DNA of 64,000 nucleotides from an uncultured Kordiimonas sp. (GCA_947492375.1 CANLMI010000003.1:62001-126000), one strand, 5' to 3'; counted from the stretch's first letter, positions 44,820-54,341 are shown. A program made the numbers and translations. Notes: a model not told the origin generated them from the letters alone.

Positions 44820-46271
44820 CTAAACAACAAGCGCTTGGCTTGATTTGGTTTGCTGATAGGCTGCAAGTGCTGCTTCGCGTGTTGTTTTCAGATCAATAAT
44901 AGGGCTGGGGTATGTTTTACCGAGCTCTATTTGGGCGTTAGTGAGAATATCCTGATTTGCCGTCCAGGGTTCATGAATATATCGATCAGGCAGATTTTTT
45001 ATTTCGGGAATGAAACGGCGAACATAGTCACCAGTTGGATCAAACTTTTTGCCTTGCAAGATTGGATTGAAAATTCGGAAATAGGGGGCTGCATCAGCGC
45101 CGCATCCTGCTACCCACTGCCAGCTTGCGCTATTGCTAGCTAAATCCGCATCAAGCAGCGTATCCCAGAACCATTTTGCTCCTTCAAGCCAATGAATTCT
45201 GAGATTTTTAACGAGAAATGAAGCAACGATCATTCTTACCCTGTTATGCATCCATCCAGTTTGCCAAAGTTCCCGCATGCCAGCATCGATTATAGGGTAG
45301 CCTGTTTGCCCTTTTTGCCAGGCAAGCAAGGAATTGTTGTCTTGTGCCCAAGGGAAACTCTGAAATTTTTGATTGAGTGGTGATGTGTCTAAATCGTTAA
45401 AGTGAAACAATAAATGATATGAAAATTCACGCCATCCAATTTCTTTTAAGAATATTTTCCCGCCATTATCGCTCTTTGGTTGATCAAAGATAGCTTTTTT
45501 AGCGTAATGCCAAACAGTGGCCGGGCTTATTTCACCGAAATGAAGGTGGGGTGATAGTTTGGATGTGCCAGATGTTAAGCTTGGAATATTTCGATTATCT
45601 TCATATCCTGACATATGCTCTGTAACGAAGCTGTCGAGGGCCAGGCGTGCGTTTGCTTCTCCCGGCTTCCATTTCTGTGCGATAGTTTTGGTCCAGTTAA
45701 AGCCTGATGGTAAAAGGTCGAGTTCTTCTGTTTTTTGTGAAGTAGGCCATTTTACAGGGGATTTAAGGTTGGGTATAGGCAGCGGCGTCGGTACGACATG
45801 GTGGTTAAGGCAACTGTTCCAGAATGGTGTGAACACTTTGTAAGGCTTGTTATCTTTTGTCAGGACTTGGCTAGGGTGAAATAAAGTCTGTCCGGGAAAT
45901 CTTTTAGCCTCGCCTTTAAAGCGCTTGCAAAGTTTATGTAAACGATCCTCATGAATATAGGCGCTGGGTAATAATGATTGTTCAAAATAAATATCTCTAA
46001 ACCCAGTTTCTTCTATCAAGTCCTTCAAAACGAGATAACTATTACCTTCTCTTATAATCAACCGGCTACCAATTGAATCAAGGTCGTTTGATAGAGATTG
46101 TAAACTATTATGTAGCCACCATTTTGATGCAGCGCCCAATTGCCATGATGCCTTGGTGTCATTCTGAAATACAAATACCGGGATGACTGGCCCTTTATTG
46201 GCTGCGGCATGCAAGGGCGAATTGTCGTGTAGCCGTAAATTATGATTTAAAAGAACAAGAGTGCCAGTCAT
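44820..46271 (-). CDS. phrB: Deoxyribodipyrimidine photolyase, class I CPD
   Basis: FAD enzyme of 483 residues that repairs cyclobutane dimers with blue light. The N-terminal alpha/beta domain is VLLNHNLRLHDNSPLHAA, and the FAD domain has FLKEIGWREFSYHLLFHFND, IDAGMRELWQTGWMHNRVRMIVASFLVKN, and WFWDTLLDADLASNSASWQWVAGCGADAAPYFRIFNPILQGKKFDPTGDYVRRFIPEI. The tryptophans of the electron-transfer chain (W-rich WQWVAG segment) and the DADLASN motif are present. The alternative is a cryptochrome-like protein, less likely. It is convergent with regA. Confidence 0.92.
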   Translation of the reverse strand: MTGTLVLLNHNLRLHDNSPLHAAANKGPVIPVFVFQNDTKASWQLGAASKWWLHNSLQSLSNDLDSIGSRLIIREGNSYLVLKDLIEETGFRDIYFEQSLLPSAYIHEDRLHKLCKRFKGEAKRFPGQTLFHPSQVLTKDNKPYKVFTPFWNSCLNHHVVPTPLPIPNLKSPVKWPTSQKTEELDLLPSGFNWTKTIAQKWKPGEANARLALDSFVTEHMSGYEDNRNIPSLTSGTSKLSPHLHFGEISPATVWHYAKKAIFDQPKSDNGGKIFLKEIGWREFSYHLLFHFNDLDTSPLNQKFQSFPWAQDNNSLLAWQKGQTGYPIIDAGMRELWQTGWMHNRVRMIVASFLVKNLRIHWLEGAKWFWDTLLDADLASNSASWQWVAGCGADAAPYFRIFNPILQGKKFDPTGDYVRRFIPEIKNLPDRYIHEPWTANQDILTNAQIELGKTYPSPIIDLKTTREAALAAYQQTKSSQALVV

Positions 46272-46375
46272 AAAGTTTTGGACCTAATTATCATTGCTTG
46301 AATCACTATACGCTGACTTTTCTGGACGAACACCTGTTATTCGCATAGTGTTCCTAGAAAAATGGGGTAATTCGC

Positions 46376-47044
46376 ATGAATAGGGGTTTTTTCATGAGGT
46401 TTTCAAGTAGTATTCGGTCAACTTTGTTACTATATATTTTGGCGTTACCTATATTTGTTGGAGGTTTTAGTGCCTTTTCAACTAGTGTATTAGCGAGTGA
46501 GGAAACTCTTTTACTACGGCAACCCGACATCAGTAAGAAGAATATCGCTTTTATATATGCTGGTGACATATGGGTTGCAGACCGTGACGGTAAAAAGCCC
46601 AGACGGTTAACATCACATCCTGCCAGTGAAATAAATCCAAAGTTTTCCCCGAATGGCCAAGAGATTGCCTTTACAGCAAATTATGATGGTAATAACGATG
46701 TTTATGTTATTTCACTTGATGGTGGGCAACCCCGGCGGCTGACATATCACCCTGGTACGGATATGGTTAATGGCTGGACACCCGATGGTAAGGAAGTTGT
46801 TTTTGCCTCAAGCCGTGAAGTGAAAAGCGGGCGTTCTAACCAGATATACCATATCTCGAAAAATGGTGGCTACCCTGAGAAAATGATGGATGCTCTTGCC
46901 TATGAGGGAGTGTGGTCTCCTGATGGAGAGCGTTTTGCGTATCGGCCACATCGTCAAGCCTATTTTGGGGCAAGTGGTTGGCGTCAGTATCGGGGCGGTG
47001 CAAACCCCCCATCTGGATATATTCGCCAAAAGGTGGGGAATTAG
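46376..47044 (+). CDS. Tricorn-like protease, 5' part (frameshifted)
   Basis: The first 222 codons of a frameshifted gene. A signal peptide (residues 7-40, RFSSSIRSTLLLYILALPIF) precedes a beta-propeller with PD40-type repeats: NIAFIYAGDIWVADRDGKKPRRL, INPKFSPNGQEIAFTANYDGNNDVYVISLDGGQPRRL, MVNGWTPDGKEVVFASSREV. The reading is normal as far as GWRQYRGGANPP, then runs SGYIRQKVGN and stops. Homologues continue PPIW there, and that sequence is found in the -1 frame immediately downstream. With the shift repaired the whole protein would be about 1114 residues, the usual size. Confidence 0.85.
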   Translation: MNRGFFMRFSSSIRSTLLLYILALPIFVGGFSAFSTSVLASEETLLLRQPDISKKNIAFIYAGDIWVADRDGKKPRRLTSHPASEINPKFSPNGQEIAFTANYDGNNDVYVISLDGGQPRRLTYHPGTDMVNGWTPDGKEVVFASSREVKSGRSNQIYHISKNGGYPEKMMDALAYEGVWSPDGERFAYRPHRQAYFGASGWRQYRGGANPPSGYIRQKVGN

Positions 47045-49719
47045 AAAAAATTCCACATGACCGTGTGAACGATACTAATCCAATGTGGTTGAAGGATACG
47101 GTCTATTTTATTTCAGACCGCGCTGATGGTGCTATGAATATTCATGGTTACAATACAAAAAACCAAAAATTAACACAGTTAACGAAAGAAACGGTGTGGG
47201 ATGTTAGAAGCGCGGGTGCTTATGGTGACAGGATTATATATGCCACAGGCGGTAACCTGAAGGAACTGAATGTTAAATCGGGCCGCATTAAAGATATTGA
47301 TGTAAAAATCAATCCTGACTTGCCGCAGCTTCGCCCCCAATGGAAAGATGCTAGTCAGACTTTACAGAGTATCGAGTTATCACCTACGGGCAAGCGCGCT
47401 CTTTTGTCAGCGCGCGGAGATATTTTTACAGTCCCTGTCAAAGAAGGAACGACTAGAAACCTAACAAAATCAGCCGGAATTCGTGAAGGGTCTGCTTTGT
47501 GGTCACCAAAAGGTGGTGAAATTGCCTATATCTCTGATGAGGGTATGAAACATACGCTGATCATTGCGCCGCAAACAGGTATCGGTGAGATCCGTAAATT
47601 GTCACTGGGTGAAAAGGGGTATTTTACGCTTTTAGAATGGTCAGCAAAGGCCAATAGAATTGTATATAATGATAATCATTTAGGGTTGTTTGCTATAGAC
47701 CTGACCAGCGGTGAGCGTACGCAAATTGCGAAAATGAGACGTCGTAGTTCGATGAACATATCGCTCTCTAAAGACGGCGAATGGCTGGCTTATACCGCGC
47801 CGCGTACTAACTTCTTTGATGATATCATGCTGTATAGCTTTGAAAGCGGCGAAACAACTGCTCTTACTGATGGTATGGTTCATGCTGGTTCTCCTGCTTT
47901 TTCAAAAGATGGACAATATCTTTATTTTACGGGCTCAACTAACTCTGGCCCAAGCCAATCAGTATGGTTGGATTTAAGCGCGCAGGAACGTCCTCTTCGC
48001 CGGGGTATCTATGTTGCTGTTCTACATAATGATGGACGCTCGCCGTTATTACCTGAAGCCGGTGATGAGATTGACAGGTCCGAGAGAGAGCCTGAGGATA
48101 ACGAAGAGGAAGCGGATCAAAATGATGAACAGGGCAGCGAAAGTAAGAGCGTTCCAAGCATTCATGTTGATGGGTTGAAAGAGCGGATTATTGCCCTTCC
48201 AATTGCGGAGCGCAGTTATGATAACCTCGAAGTTGCAAAAGACGGTGGTTTATTCTTTGTTGAGCGTGTGCAACCGGGCATCAGTAACGAACCACCAAAT
48301 GCGCCGCGCGGTGCTATTCATAAATTGATGCGGTTTGATTTTAAATCTCAAAAAGCATCACGTGTGTTTGACTTGGTACAGAATTATACCATGAGCGCCG
48401 ATGGAAAAACTTTATTAGTGCTGGGCGCAAATAATCGTTTGCTTACTGGTAATGCAGGTAGGCAAGTCAGCGGGAAAACGCTGCGGCTGAATGATGTTCG
48501 AATGTTTGTTAATCCACGCGAGGAATGGGTTCAGATATTTAATGATGTTTGGCGTATGGAGGCCGAGTATTTTTATGACCCTAACATGCATGGTTTGGAT
48601 TGGCAGGCTGTGTATGATCGTTTCAGGCCTTTAGTGAACCATGTGGGCAGACGTGAAGACCTCAATACATTAATGATAGAGATGATTGCGGAAATGCAGG
48701 TTGGTCATAATCGCATTTTTGGCGGGGATACACATAATGAACGCCCTGTAAGTGTTGGCCTTTTGGGGGCAGATTTGCGTGTTGAAGAGGGCGTTTACCG
48801 GATTAAAGACATCTATTCGGGTGAAAACTGGAATCCGTTCCAGAATGCGCCGTTGTCTGCACCTGGCATTGATGTAAATATTGGCGATTATATCATCGCT
48901 GTGAATGGCCGCCCCATAACAGGAGCTGATAATTTCTTCGCTTATTTTGAGGGGACTGTTGGCAAGCAGGTAACGCTAACTATGGCTGAAAATGCTGCTG
49001 GTGATGATGCACGTGACGTTGTTATTGAGCCGGTAAGAAATGACAGGCGACTACGTAACTGGCGCTGGATCGAAGATAACCGCAAATATGTTGAACAAAA
49101 AACAAATGGCCGTGTTGGTTATGTATATGTACCTAACACAGCGGGTGCTGGATTTACTTACTTTAACCGTATGTTTTTCGCTCAATTTGATAAGGAAGCT
49201 GTGATCATTGATGAACGTTCTAATGGCGGTGGTCAGGCTGCTAATTATATTACGGACATCTTATCTCGTGAATATCTGGCAGGCTGGAAGGACCGTGATG
49301 CCATTCTTTTTGATACGCCAGGTGCTGCCACTTATGGGCCGAAAGCAATGCTTATTGATCAAGATGCGGGATCAGGTGGTGATTTCTTGCCTTACAGTTT
49401 CAAACGTATGGGCCTAGGGAAATTAATAGGTACACGAACATGGGGCGGGCTTATTGGTATTTCAACAAACCCTCAATTGATTGACGGCGGTGTTGTTACA
49501 GTTCCTTATTTCCGCTTTTTCACTCCGGACGGGGAATGGCGCATCGAGAATGAAGGGGCTGCACCAGATATTGAGGTAGAACTTTTCCCTCAAGATGTGA
49601 ATGCAGGTAAAGATGCGCAGCTTGACCGTGCAATTGAAGAAATGTTGAGTGACTTGAAAACATACAAACCAATTCGCTTGAAGGAGGCACCAGCTTACCC
49701 GACAGAATTAGGGAAATAA
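46978..49719 (+). CDS. Tricorn-like S41 protease, 3' part (frameshifted)
   Basis: The remaining 900 codons, in the -1 frame relative to the first part. The frame opens with a TTG that has no ribosome-binding site, so independent translation is unlikely. After PPIWIYSPKGGELEKIPHDR come more propeller repeats, a Glu-rich linker (about 365-390), then the catalytic part: C1 helices ending EMQVGHNRIFGGD (His), a PDZ domain (GIDVNIGDYIIAVNGRPITGADNFFAYFEGT), and C2 with the nucleophile Ser in DQDAGSGGDFLPY and the Glu of IENEGAAPDIEVELFP. All S41/Tricorn active-site regions are intact. Confidence 0.88.
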   Translation: MASVSGRCKPPIWIYSPKGGELEKIPHDRVNDTNPMWLKDTVYFISDRADGAMNIHGYNTKNQKLTQLTKETVWDVRSAGAYGDRIIYATGGNLKELNVKSGRIKDIDVKINPDLPQLRPQWKDASQTLQSIELSPTGKRALLSARGDIFTVPVKEGTTRNLTKSAGIREGSALWSPKGGEIAYISDEGMKHTLIIAPQTGIGEIRKLSLGEKGYFTLLEWSAKANRIVYNDNHLGLFAIDLTSGERTQIAKMRRRSSMNISLSKDGEWLAYTAPRTNFFDDIMLYSFESGETTALTDGMVHAGSPAFSKDGQYLYFTGSTNSGPSQSVWLDLSAQERPLRRGIYVAVLHNDGRSPLLPEAGDEIDRSEREPEDNEEEADQNDEQGSESKSVPSIHVDGLKERIIALPIAERSYDNLEVAKDGGLFFVERVQPGISNEPPNAPRGAIHKLMRFDFKSQKASRVFDLVQNYTMSADGKTLLVLGANNRLLTGNAGRQVSGKTLRLNDVRMFVNPREEWVQIFNDVWRMEAEYFYDPNMHGLDWQAVYDRFRPLVNHVGRREDLNTLMIEMIAEMQVGHNRIFGGDTHNERPVSVGLLGADLRVEEGVYRIKDIYSGENWNPFQNAPLSAPGIDVNIGDYIIAVNGRPITGADNFFAYFEGTVGKQVTLTMAENAAGDDARDVVIEPVRNDRRLRNWRWIEDNRKYVEQKTNGRVGYVYVPNTAGAGFTYFNRMFFAQFDKEAVIIDERSNGGGQAANYITDILSREYLAGWKDRDAILFDTPGAATYGPKAMLIDQDAGSGGDFLPYSFKRMGLGKLIGTRTWGGLIGISTNPQLIDGGVVTVPYFRFFTPDGEWRIENEGAAPDIEVELFPQDVNAGKDAQLDRAIEEMLSDLKTYKPIRLKEAPAYPTELGK
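47005..47010 (+). other. C6 homopolymer at the frame break of the Tricorn gene
   Basis: The frame change falls at six consecutive C in gcaaac-ccccc. In frame this reads AAC CCC CCA. A -1 slip over C CCC CCA gives AAC CCC CCC ATC TGG, restoring the expected N P P I W. One extra C in the DNA would give the same protein. Sequencing error, phase variation or recoding are all possible. Confidence 0.9.
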
Positions 49720-49738
49720 CAGTGACCTAAAGACAAAT

Positions 49739-49809
49739 ATGCTTTGAGGCAATATCGGGGAGGTAGGGTTGAAAAATGACCTAATCTACTCATTATTGCC
49801 TCAAAGCAT
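49739..49809. repeat. Long inverted repeat between the Tricorn gene and rppH
   Basis: ATGCTTTGAGGCAATA (49739-49754) is matched by its exact reverse complement (49794-49809) with a 39-base loop. It starts 19 bp after the Tricorn stop. The loop has a partial second pairing (AGGTAGG with CCTAATCT). No T-run follows, so it is not a standard terminator; it may be a 3'-UTR structure or a small repeat element. The rest of the 218-bp gap shows nothing I can name. Confidence 0.6.
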
Positions 49810-49937
49810 GTTACATAAGCCTATGAAGGCCGCAAAATCAGAACAGGCCTTTGCCCCATGTGTGCGAAGTGGGCCTTTTAGAGCATCCTGAATTTTATAA
49901 GAGATTGTAACTTGGGGCTATATATCAGTAGCTATAT

Positions 49938-50420
49938 CTATTCTGGAAAAAACTCTGATAGTATCCGGATGTAAATGTCTCGCTTGAAAGGGACAATCTC
50001 AGCGATAAGCTCGGAATGATTTGACCATTTCCATTTTGAGAACTCAGGGTGTTGACCGTTAATGTTAATGGCATCATCGCCAGTTTTGAGCTGCATCAAA
50101 AACCATTTTTGTTTTTGGCCCCTAAACTGGCCGCCCCACACCTTACCTAAAAGATCGTCGGGTAAATCATAATATACCCAGTTCTCTGTATGATTAAGAA
50201 TATCAACTTGTTCAGGCGATACGCCAATTTCTTCTTCAAGTTCCCGGAGTGCCGCGACTTTTTCAGTTTCACCTGTATCAATGCCACCTTGAGGCATTTG
50301 CCATGCATTTGGCTTATCCAGTCTTTCCCCAGTGAAAATCAGGCCTTGGTCATTGAGCAACATAATGCCTACACATGGCCGATATGGTAGTTTATTATGG
50401 GGAAGGTGATTGGGGGACAT
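49938..50420 (-). CDS. rppH: RNA pyrophosphohydrolase RppH (Nudix)
   Basis: Removes pyrophosphate from mRNA 5' ends to start decay; 160 residues. The Nudix box is GGIDTGETEKVAALRELEEEIGV (45-67). Other RppH marks are YRPCVGIMLLNDQGLIF, the WQMPQGGIDTGE lead-in, WVYYDLPDDLLGKVWGGQFRGQKQKWFLMQL and the C-terminal FKRDIYIRILSEF. The ialA-type invasion proteins are the same family. It is last in the minus-strand set ctpA, deacetylase, rppH, as in other Alphaproteobacteria, 33 bp after the deacetylase. Confidence 0.93.
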   Translation of the reverse strand: MSPNHLPHNKLPYRPCVGIMLLNDQGLIFTGERLDKPNAWQMPQGGIDTGETEKVAALRELEEEIGVSPEQVDILNHTENWVYYDLPDDLLGKVWGGQFRGQKQKWFLMQLKTGDDAININGQHPEFSKWKWSNHSELIAEIVPFKRDIYIRILSEFFPE

Positions 50421-50453
50421 AGGCTTCTTTATTAATTTTCTATTTGAAAGTTA

Positions 50454-51584
50454 TTAACGCGATAACGGCTGCCGGTCTACGACTTGGCTAATGGGCACCA
50501 ATTGATAGCCTCGTGCTTCAAGGCCGGATGCCCATTCGGTGATAGCGTTAATAGAAATTGGGTAGGCATGAATAATACCAACTGCCGCACCGAGTGTGCG
50601 GGCGCGGCCTTCCAGTTTATTTAATTCGGTTGAAATTGATGACTGGTTTGGTTGATCATCTATGTAACTATTGCTGATTGCAGTTGGGATATTGAGGGCA
50701 CGGCTCATTGATGCCGCTCTGGAAAATTGTGTGGCGCGGCTATCTACAAAGAGTAAGCCTCTGTTTTCAAACTCTTTCAAAATTGGGTTAAGGGCATCAC
50801 TTAGGGCTGTAAAGCGTGATCCCATATGGTTTATAACACCAACATAGCCTTGCGTGCGTGCCAATGATGAGCGCAGTAAGTTCAGGTTTTGTCGGCTATT
50901 GTTTGCCGCGAGGAGCGCAAGAGGGCCTGCATCATTTTGTGCCGAGTTTGTAGATTCCATTGGGATCATTAGCAAACTTTCGTGCCCTTTTTGCCTGGCA
51001 ATATTTGACCATTTATCAAGGTTTGTTCCATACGGGGAAAAGGCAATTGTAACATTTGGGGGCAGAGTATCAAATGCACGCTGGGTTTGCCGTGACCGCC
51101 GCCCAATATCGGTTATAATGATCGCTATTCTAGGTAACTGTTCATCTGCTTTTACCGGTGACGCATAGAATAGGGATGGCTGCCTGCCATCTGCGGCAAT
51201 TATTGGTAGTTTTCCGGCTCTTGTTTCTTCCAAAAGGCTTACATCGATAGAATTGATTGATGATGGTGTTCCAGGCTCTTCAGGCGCGGGTGGTTGTGAT
51301 TGAACATCAGCATTGTTGTTCGCTGTTGAGATGGGCTGGTCTTCGGTTGCAGGATCAGTGATATCATGCGGTGTATTGTTTGTTGTTTCACCGCCATCAC
51401 TATGATCATCTGAAGACTTATCGGCTTTTAGATCCGGGCTTGCCTCTAAACTATTTTCAGCGGTGATTTCGTCTTCTGTGTGTGCAGTGTTATCGTAGGA
51501 AAGCTGTAAATATACAGTTCCCCCGACAACAATAATTAAGCTGATTGCCCACGCAATCAATAATGCATTCATATTTGAAGGCAT
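50454..51584 (-). CDS. Divergent polysaccharide deacetylase family protein (DUF610/YibQ type)
   Basis: A 376-residue membrane-anchored periplasmic protein. An N-terminal helix (residues 5-28) is followed by a long Ser/Asp/Thr/Pro-rich linker (about 35-110), then the divergent deacetylase domain: PRIAIIITDIGRRSRQTQRAFDTLPPNVTIAFSPYGTNLDKW, GHESLLMIPMES, GYVGVINHMGSRFTAL, LLFVDSRATQFSR. Catalytic metal ligands of NodB are only partly kept, so activity is uncertain. It is often next to envC/ctpA and is thought to help cell-wall work. Confidence 0.85.
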   Translation of the reverse strand: MPSNMNALLIAWAISLIIVVGGTVYLQLSYDNTAHTEDEITAENSLEASPDLKADKSSDDHSDGGETTNNTPHDITDPATEDQPISTANNNADVQSQPPAPEEPGTPSSINSIDVSLLEETRAGKLPIIAADGRQPSLFYASPVKADEQLPRIAIIITDIGRRSRQTQRAFDTLPPNVTIAFSPYGTNLDKWSNIARQKGHESLLMIPMESTNSAQNDAGPLALLAANNSRQNLNLLRSSLARTQGYVGVINHMGSRFTALSDALNPILKEFENRGLLFVDSRATQFSRAASMSRALNIPTAISNSYIDDQPNQSSISTELNKLEGRARTLGAAVGIIHAYPISINAITEWASGLEARGYQLVPISQVVDRQPLSR

Positions 51585-51646
51585 TCACCTGATCCTGACT
51601 TTAGGTAGGGAACAATTTGCCTGTGAACCCTACCAGTAATATTATT

Positions 51647-52990
51647 TTATCGTGCTTCAGCGATTTGTGCTTGTGGAAGCTGCGACATATTCTTGAGTAG
51701 TTTGATAGCATATTTCAATTGAACATCAACCCGGTCTTCAGGTGCGGGCGCGGTTGGTGCCTGTTGAACACCTTCCTCTAATGCTTCAGGCGCAGGCTCT
51801 GCATTCTCTTCACCGGCACGGTCAGATGTCGTTTGGTCATTTTCAATATGGCCGCGTAAATCAGCCTCCCGGCGCGGGTTTCCACGTGCATTGGCAGGGC
51901 GCGGGAACAACACTTCAATATCAGGCTCAACGCCGCGTTCCTGAATTGATTGCCCGCTTGGTGTAAAATATCGCGCCGTTGTTAGGCGAATGGCATAATC
52001 GCGTTTTTCACCTAATCGGATTTCGCTTTGTACAGTGCCCTTGCCAAACGTTTTATCCCCAAGGATAACAGCACGCCGGTGATCTTTAAGGGCACCTGCA
52101 ACAATCTCGGAAGCTGACGCAGAATATGCGTTTACAAGAACAACAATTGGTAGACCGTCCAGCATATCGCCGCTTGTCGCATACCAGCGGTTATTATTTT
52201 CACGGCGCCTTCCGCGCGTAGAGACAATCTCGCCGCGATCAAGGAAAGTATCGGAAACACGAATAGCTTCATCCAATAAGCCGCCAGGATTGTTGCGAAG
52301 GTCAATAATAAGGCCATCGAGGTCTTGGCCAACTTCATCGCGTATCTTGCGAACAGCGTCTTCAACGCCCTTACCAGTTTGTTGGTTAAATGTTGTGATA
52401 CGCAGGTAACCAATTGTATCTTCTTCGATACGGTGGCGGACAGCGCGTACAAGAATTTTTTCACGGATGATTTCTACGTCAAACGGGCCGTCCTCGCCTT
52501 CACGAACAACGGTGACAGTAATAGGCTCACCTACACCGCCGCGCATAATCTTGATGGCGTCGGTTAGGGTTTGGCCAAGGATTGCTTCGCCGTTCAGGTG
52601 AGTGATGTAATCACCGCCCTGAATACCTGCGCGGTCTGCGGGTGTATCATCAATAGGGGATACAACCTTAACAACGCCTTTATCCATTTGAACCTCAATC
52701 CCGAGGCCGCCGTATTCGCCTTCGGTTTGAATGCGAACTTGCTCGAATGCATCTGTATTGAAATAGGTCGAATGTGGATCAAGTGAGCGGAGCATGCCTT
52801 GAATAGCGGCTTCAATAGCCTCTTTATCGTCGATATCGTCAACATACTGGCTGCGCATAAGTTGAAAGATGCGCATGAAGCGATCTAGCTGTTCGTAAAC
52901 ATCTTCTTGATCATTTGATTTGTTTGACTGTGCCACTGCCGGAAGCACAAGCATTAAAGCCAGTGCTGCACTCGTAACCAATTTCCACAT
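51647..52990 (-). CDS. ctpA: CtpA-type carboxy-terminal processing protease (S41)
   Basis: Periplasmic serine protease of 447 residues. Signal peptide MWKLVTSAALALMLVLPAVAQS, a helical N-terminus (YEQLDRFMRIFQLMRSQYVDDIDDKEAIEAAIQGMLRSLDPHSTYF), a PDZ domain (about 85-165: YGGLGIEVQMDKGVVKVVSPIDDTPADRAGIQGGD), and the S41 core DGLIIDLRNNPGGLLDEAI, NAYSASASEIVAGALKDHRRAVILGDKTFGKGTVQ, holding the Ser and Lys dyad. The C-terminal tail is long, Glu/Ala/Pro-rich. It follows envC by 49 bp; the pair is conserved. Confidence 0.94.
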   Translation of the reverse strand: MWKLVTSAALALMLVLPAVAQSNKSNDQEDVYEQLDRFMRIFQLMRSQYVDDIDDKEAIEAAIQGMLRSLDPHSTYFNTDAFEQVRIQTEGEYGGLGIEVQMDKGVVKVVSPIDDTPADRAGIQGGDYITHLNGEAILGQTLTDAIKIMRGGVGEPITVTVVREGEDGPFDVEIIREKILVRAVRHRIEEDTIGYLRITTFNQQTGKGVEDAVRKIRDEVGQDLDGLIIDLRNNPGGLLDEAIRVSDTFLDRGEIVSTRGRRRENNNRWYATSGDMLDGLPIVVLVNAYSASASEIVAGALKDHRRAVILGDKTFGKGTVQSEIRLGEKRDYAIRLTTARYFTPSGQSIQERGVEPDIEVLFPRPANARGNPRREADLRGHIENDQTTSDRAGEENAEPAPEALEEGVQQAPTAPAPEDRVDVQLKYAIKLLKNMSQLPQAQIAEAR

Positions 52991-53039
52991 TCTCAGACAC
53001 CTTTCTGTCTATATATTTTATCTGGCTCTAAAAGCCTTT

Positions 53040-54329
53040 TTATTGTGCGCTTGCCTGTTGTCTTTGCAGCCACGGTAAAGGATCAATCGCTTCCCCGCGT
53101 TGCCGTAATTCCAGATACAAGGGCGCAGGATCAGCATTATCGTCTTCCAAAACACCGACTGGCTCACCAGTTAATACCCACTGGCCAGGAGCGCCGTATA
53201 TCTGGCCTAAGCCAGCAAGCAAACTATGGTAACCTTCTCCGTGTTCAATGATCAAGAGGTTGCCGTAATTTCTAAAGGGTCCAGTGAACACAATTTGTCC
53301 ATCATAAGGTGATATCACTTGTCCGCCTGATCGTCCGCGAATTTGAATACCGCGTGCTTCGAGAGCACCATTCTGGTCACCAAATTTGCTTATAACGCTA
53401 CCAGATGCAGGGTAGGGGATAAGCCCTTTTGATGCAGCAAAATTTCGCCCACTTGTTCTTGGAGGGCGTGGAAGTGTTCTTGTTGAATTGTTATTTGCTG
53501 GTCTGTTAGGTTTGATATTTGGGGCAGCAAAAGCGTTTAATCGTTTGTTGCGTTCATCGATTTTCGCCAAAAGCTCCTGCAAGGATTTTGCTTCATTTCC
53601 AAGGTCTTGTAGCTTTTTCTCATCACGTCGAAGGGCCAGATTGATCGATTGTATTTCGCGTTCTCTATTGAGAACAAGTTGGCTAAGCTGTCGTCTATTA
53701 TCAGTAAGGTTAGCGAGGTTTTGGTCCAAGTCTGCACGTTCGGTAATGAGGGTGTTTTGGATGACTGTAAGAGCCTTTAACTCATTCCTGAGGCTGTCAG
53801 CTTTTGAATTTACCTCTGGTACGATCGTGCTCATAACGGATGCACTGCGTGCTGTTGAAACTGCTTCACCGGGCTGTAATAAAGCGAGCACTGCTGGTCT
53901 TCGTGATAGACGCTCCAAAGCAGCTAAAAGTTCTGCCAGTTCTTCCTGACGGTTATTGAGCGCGGTAGATTTTTCTATCTCTTCCGATTCGAGTGTTTTA
54001 ATCCTTGCTTCTAATCTTGTGGCATTATCTTCTGTTAATTGAATTGTTGTTCCCAGATTGATCATCTGCTGGGTGATCTCAGCGACGGCTTCTTCTGCTG
54101 CATTTACTTGTTCTTGATGGCTGTTTTTTTCTGCGGCTGTTGCTTCGATTTGGGATTGGATTTTCTCAAGCTTTTCCTGTGCCTGTTTTTCGTCGTCGTT
54201 GTTATTTTGTGCGGCGACCGAAAAGGAAAAGAAGCAGGTAATGACCGACAGGTAGATAGCATTTTTTAGATTGGGTAACAATTTATCCAATGTGCGCGTA
54301 GCTGATTTTGTTGAAGCAAATGTCTGCAA
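53040..54329 (-). CDS. EnvC-like murein hydrolase activator
   Basis: Exported protein of 429 residues that activates amidases at division. TTG start with AAGAG upstream. Signal segment at about 22-41 (NAIYLSVITCFFSFSVAA). Two coiled coils (about 45-115 and 160-262) precede a proline/asparagine linker and a C-terminal LytM/M23 domain (about 320-425: GVLEDDNADPAPLYLELRQRGEAIDP). The M23 zinc residues are missing (LYLELRQ in place of HxH), as in E. coli EnvC, so it is an activator, not an enzyme. 12 bp after gpmI. Confidence 0.88.
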   Translation of the reverse strand: MQTFASTKSATRTLDKLLPNLKNAIYLSVITCFFSFSVAAQNNNDDEKQAQEKLEKIQSQIEATAAEKNSHQEQVNAAEEAVAEITQQMINLGTTIQLTEDNATRLEARIKTLESEEIEKSTALNNRQEELAELLAALERLSRRPAVLALLQPGEAVSTARSASVMSTIVPEVNSKADSLRNELKALTVIQNTLITERADLDQNLANLTDNRRQLSQLVLNREREIQSINLALRRDEKKLQDLGNEAKSLQELLAKIDERNKRLNAFAAPNIKPNRPANNNSTRTLPRPPRTSGRNFAASKGLIPYPASGSVISKFGDQNGALEARGIQIRGRSGGQVISPYDGQIVFTGPFRNYGNLLIIEHGEGYHSLLAGLGQIYGAPGQWVLTGEPVGVLEDDNADPAPLYLELRQRGEAIDPLPWLQRQQASAQ

Positions 54330-54341
54330 ACTATAACTCTT

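Noticed and set aside
53040-54329. Loss of zinc ligands in the EnvC M23 domain as a defect
   Set aside because: E. coli EnvC also lacks them; this is normal for amidase activators.
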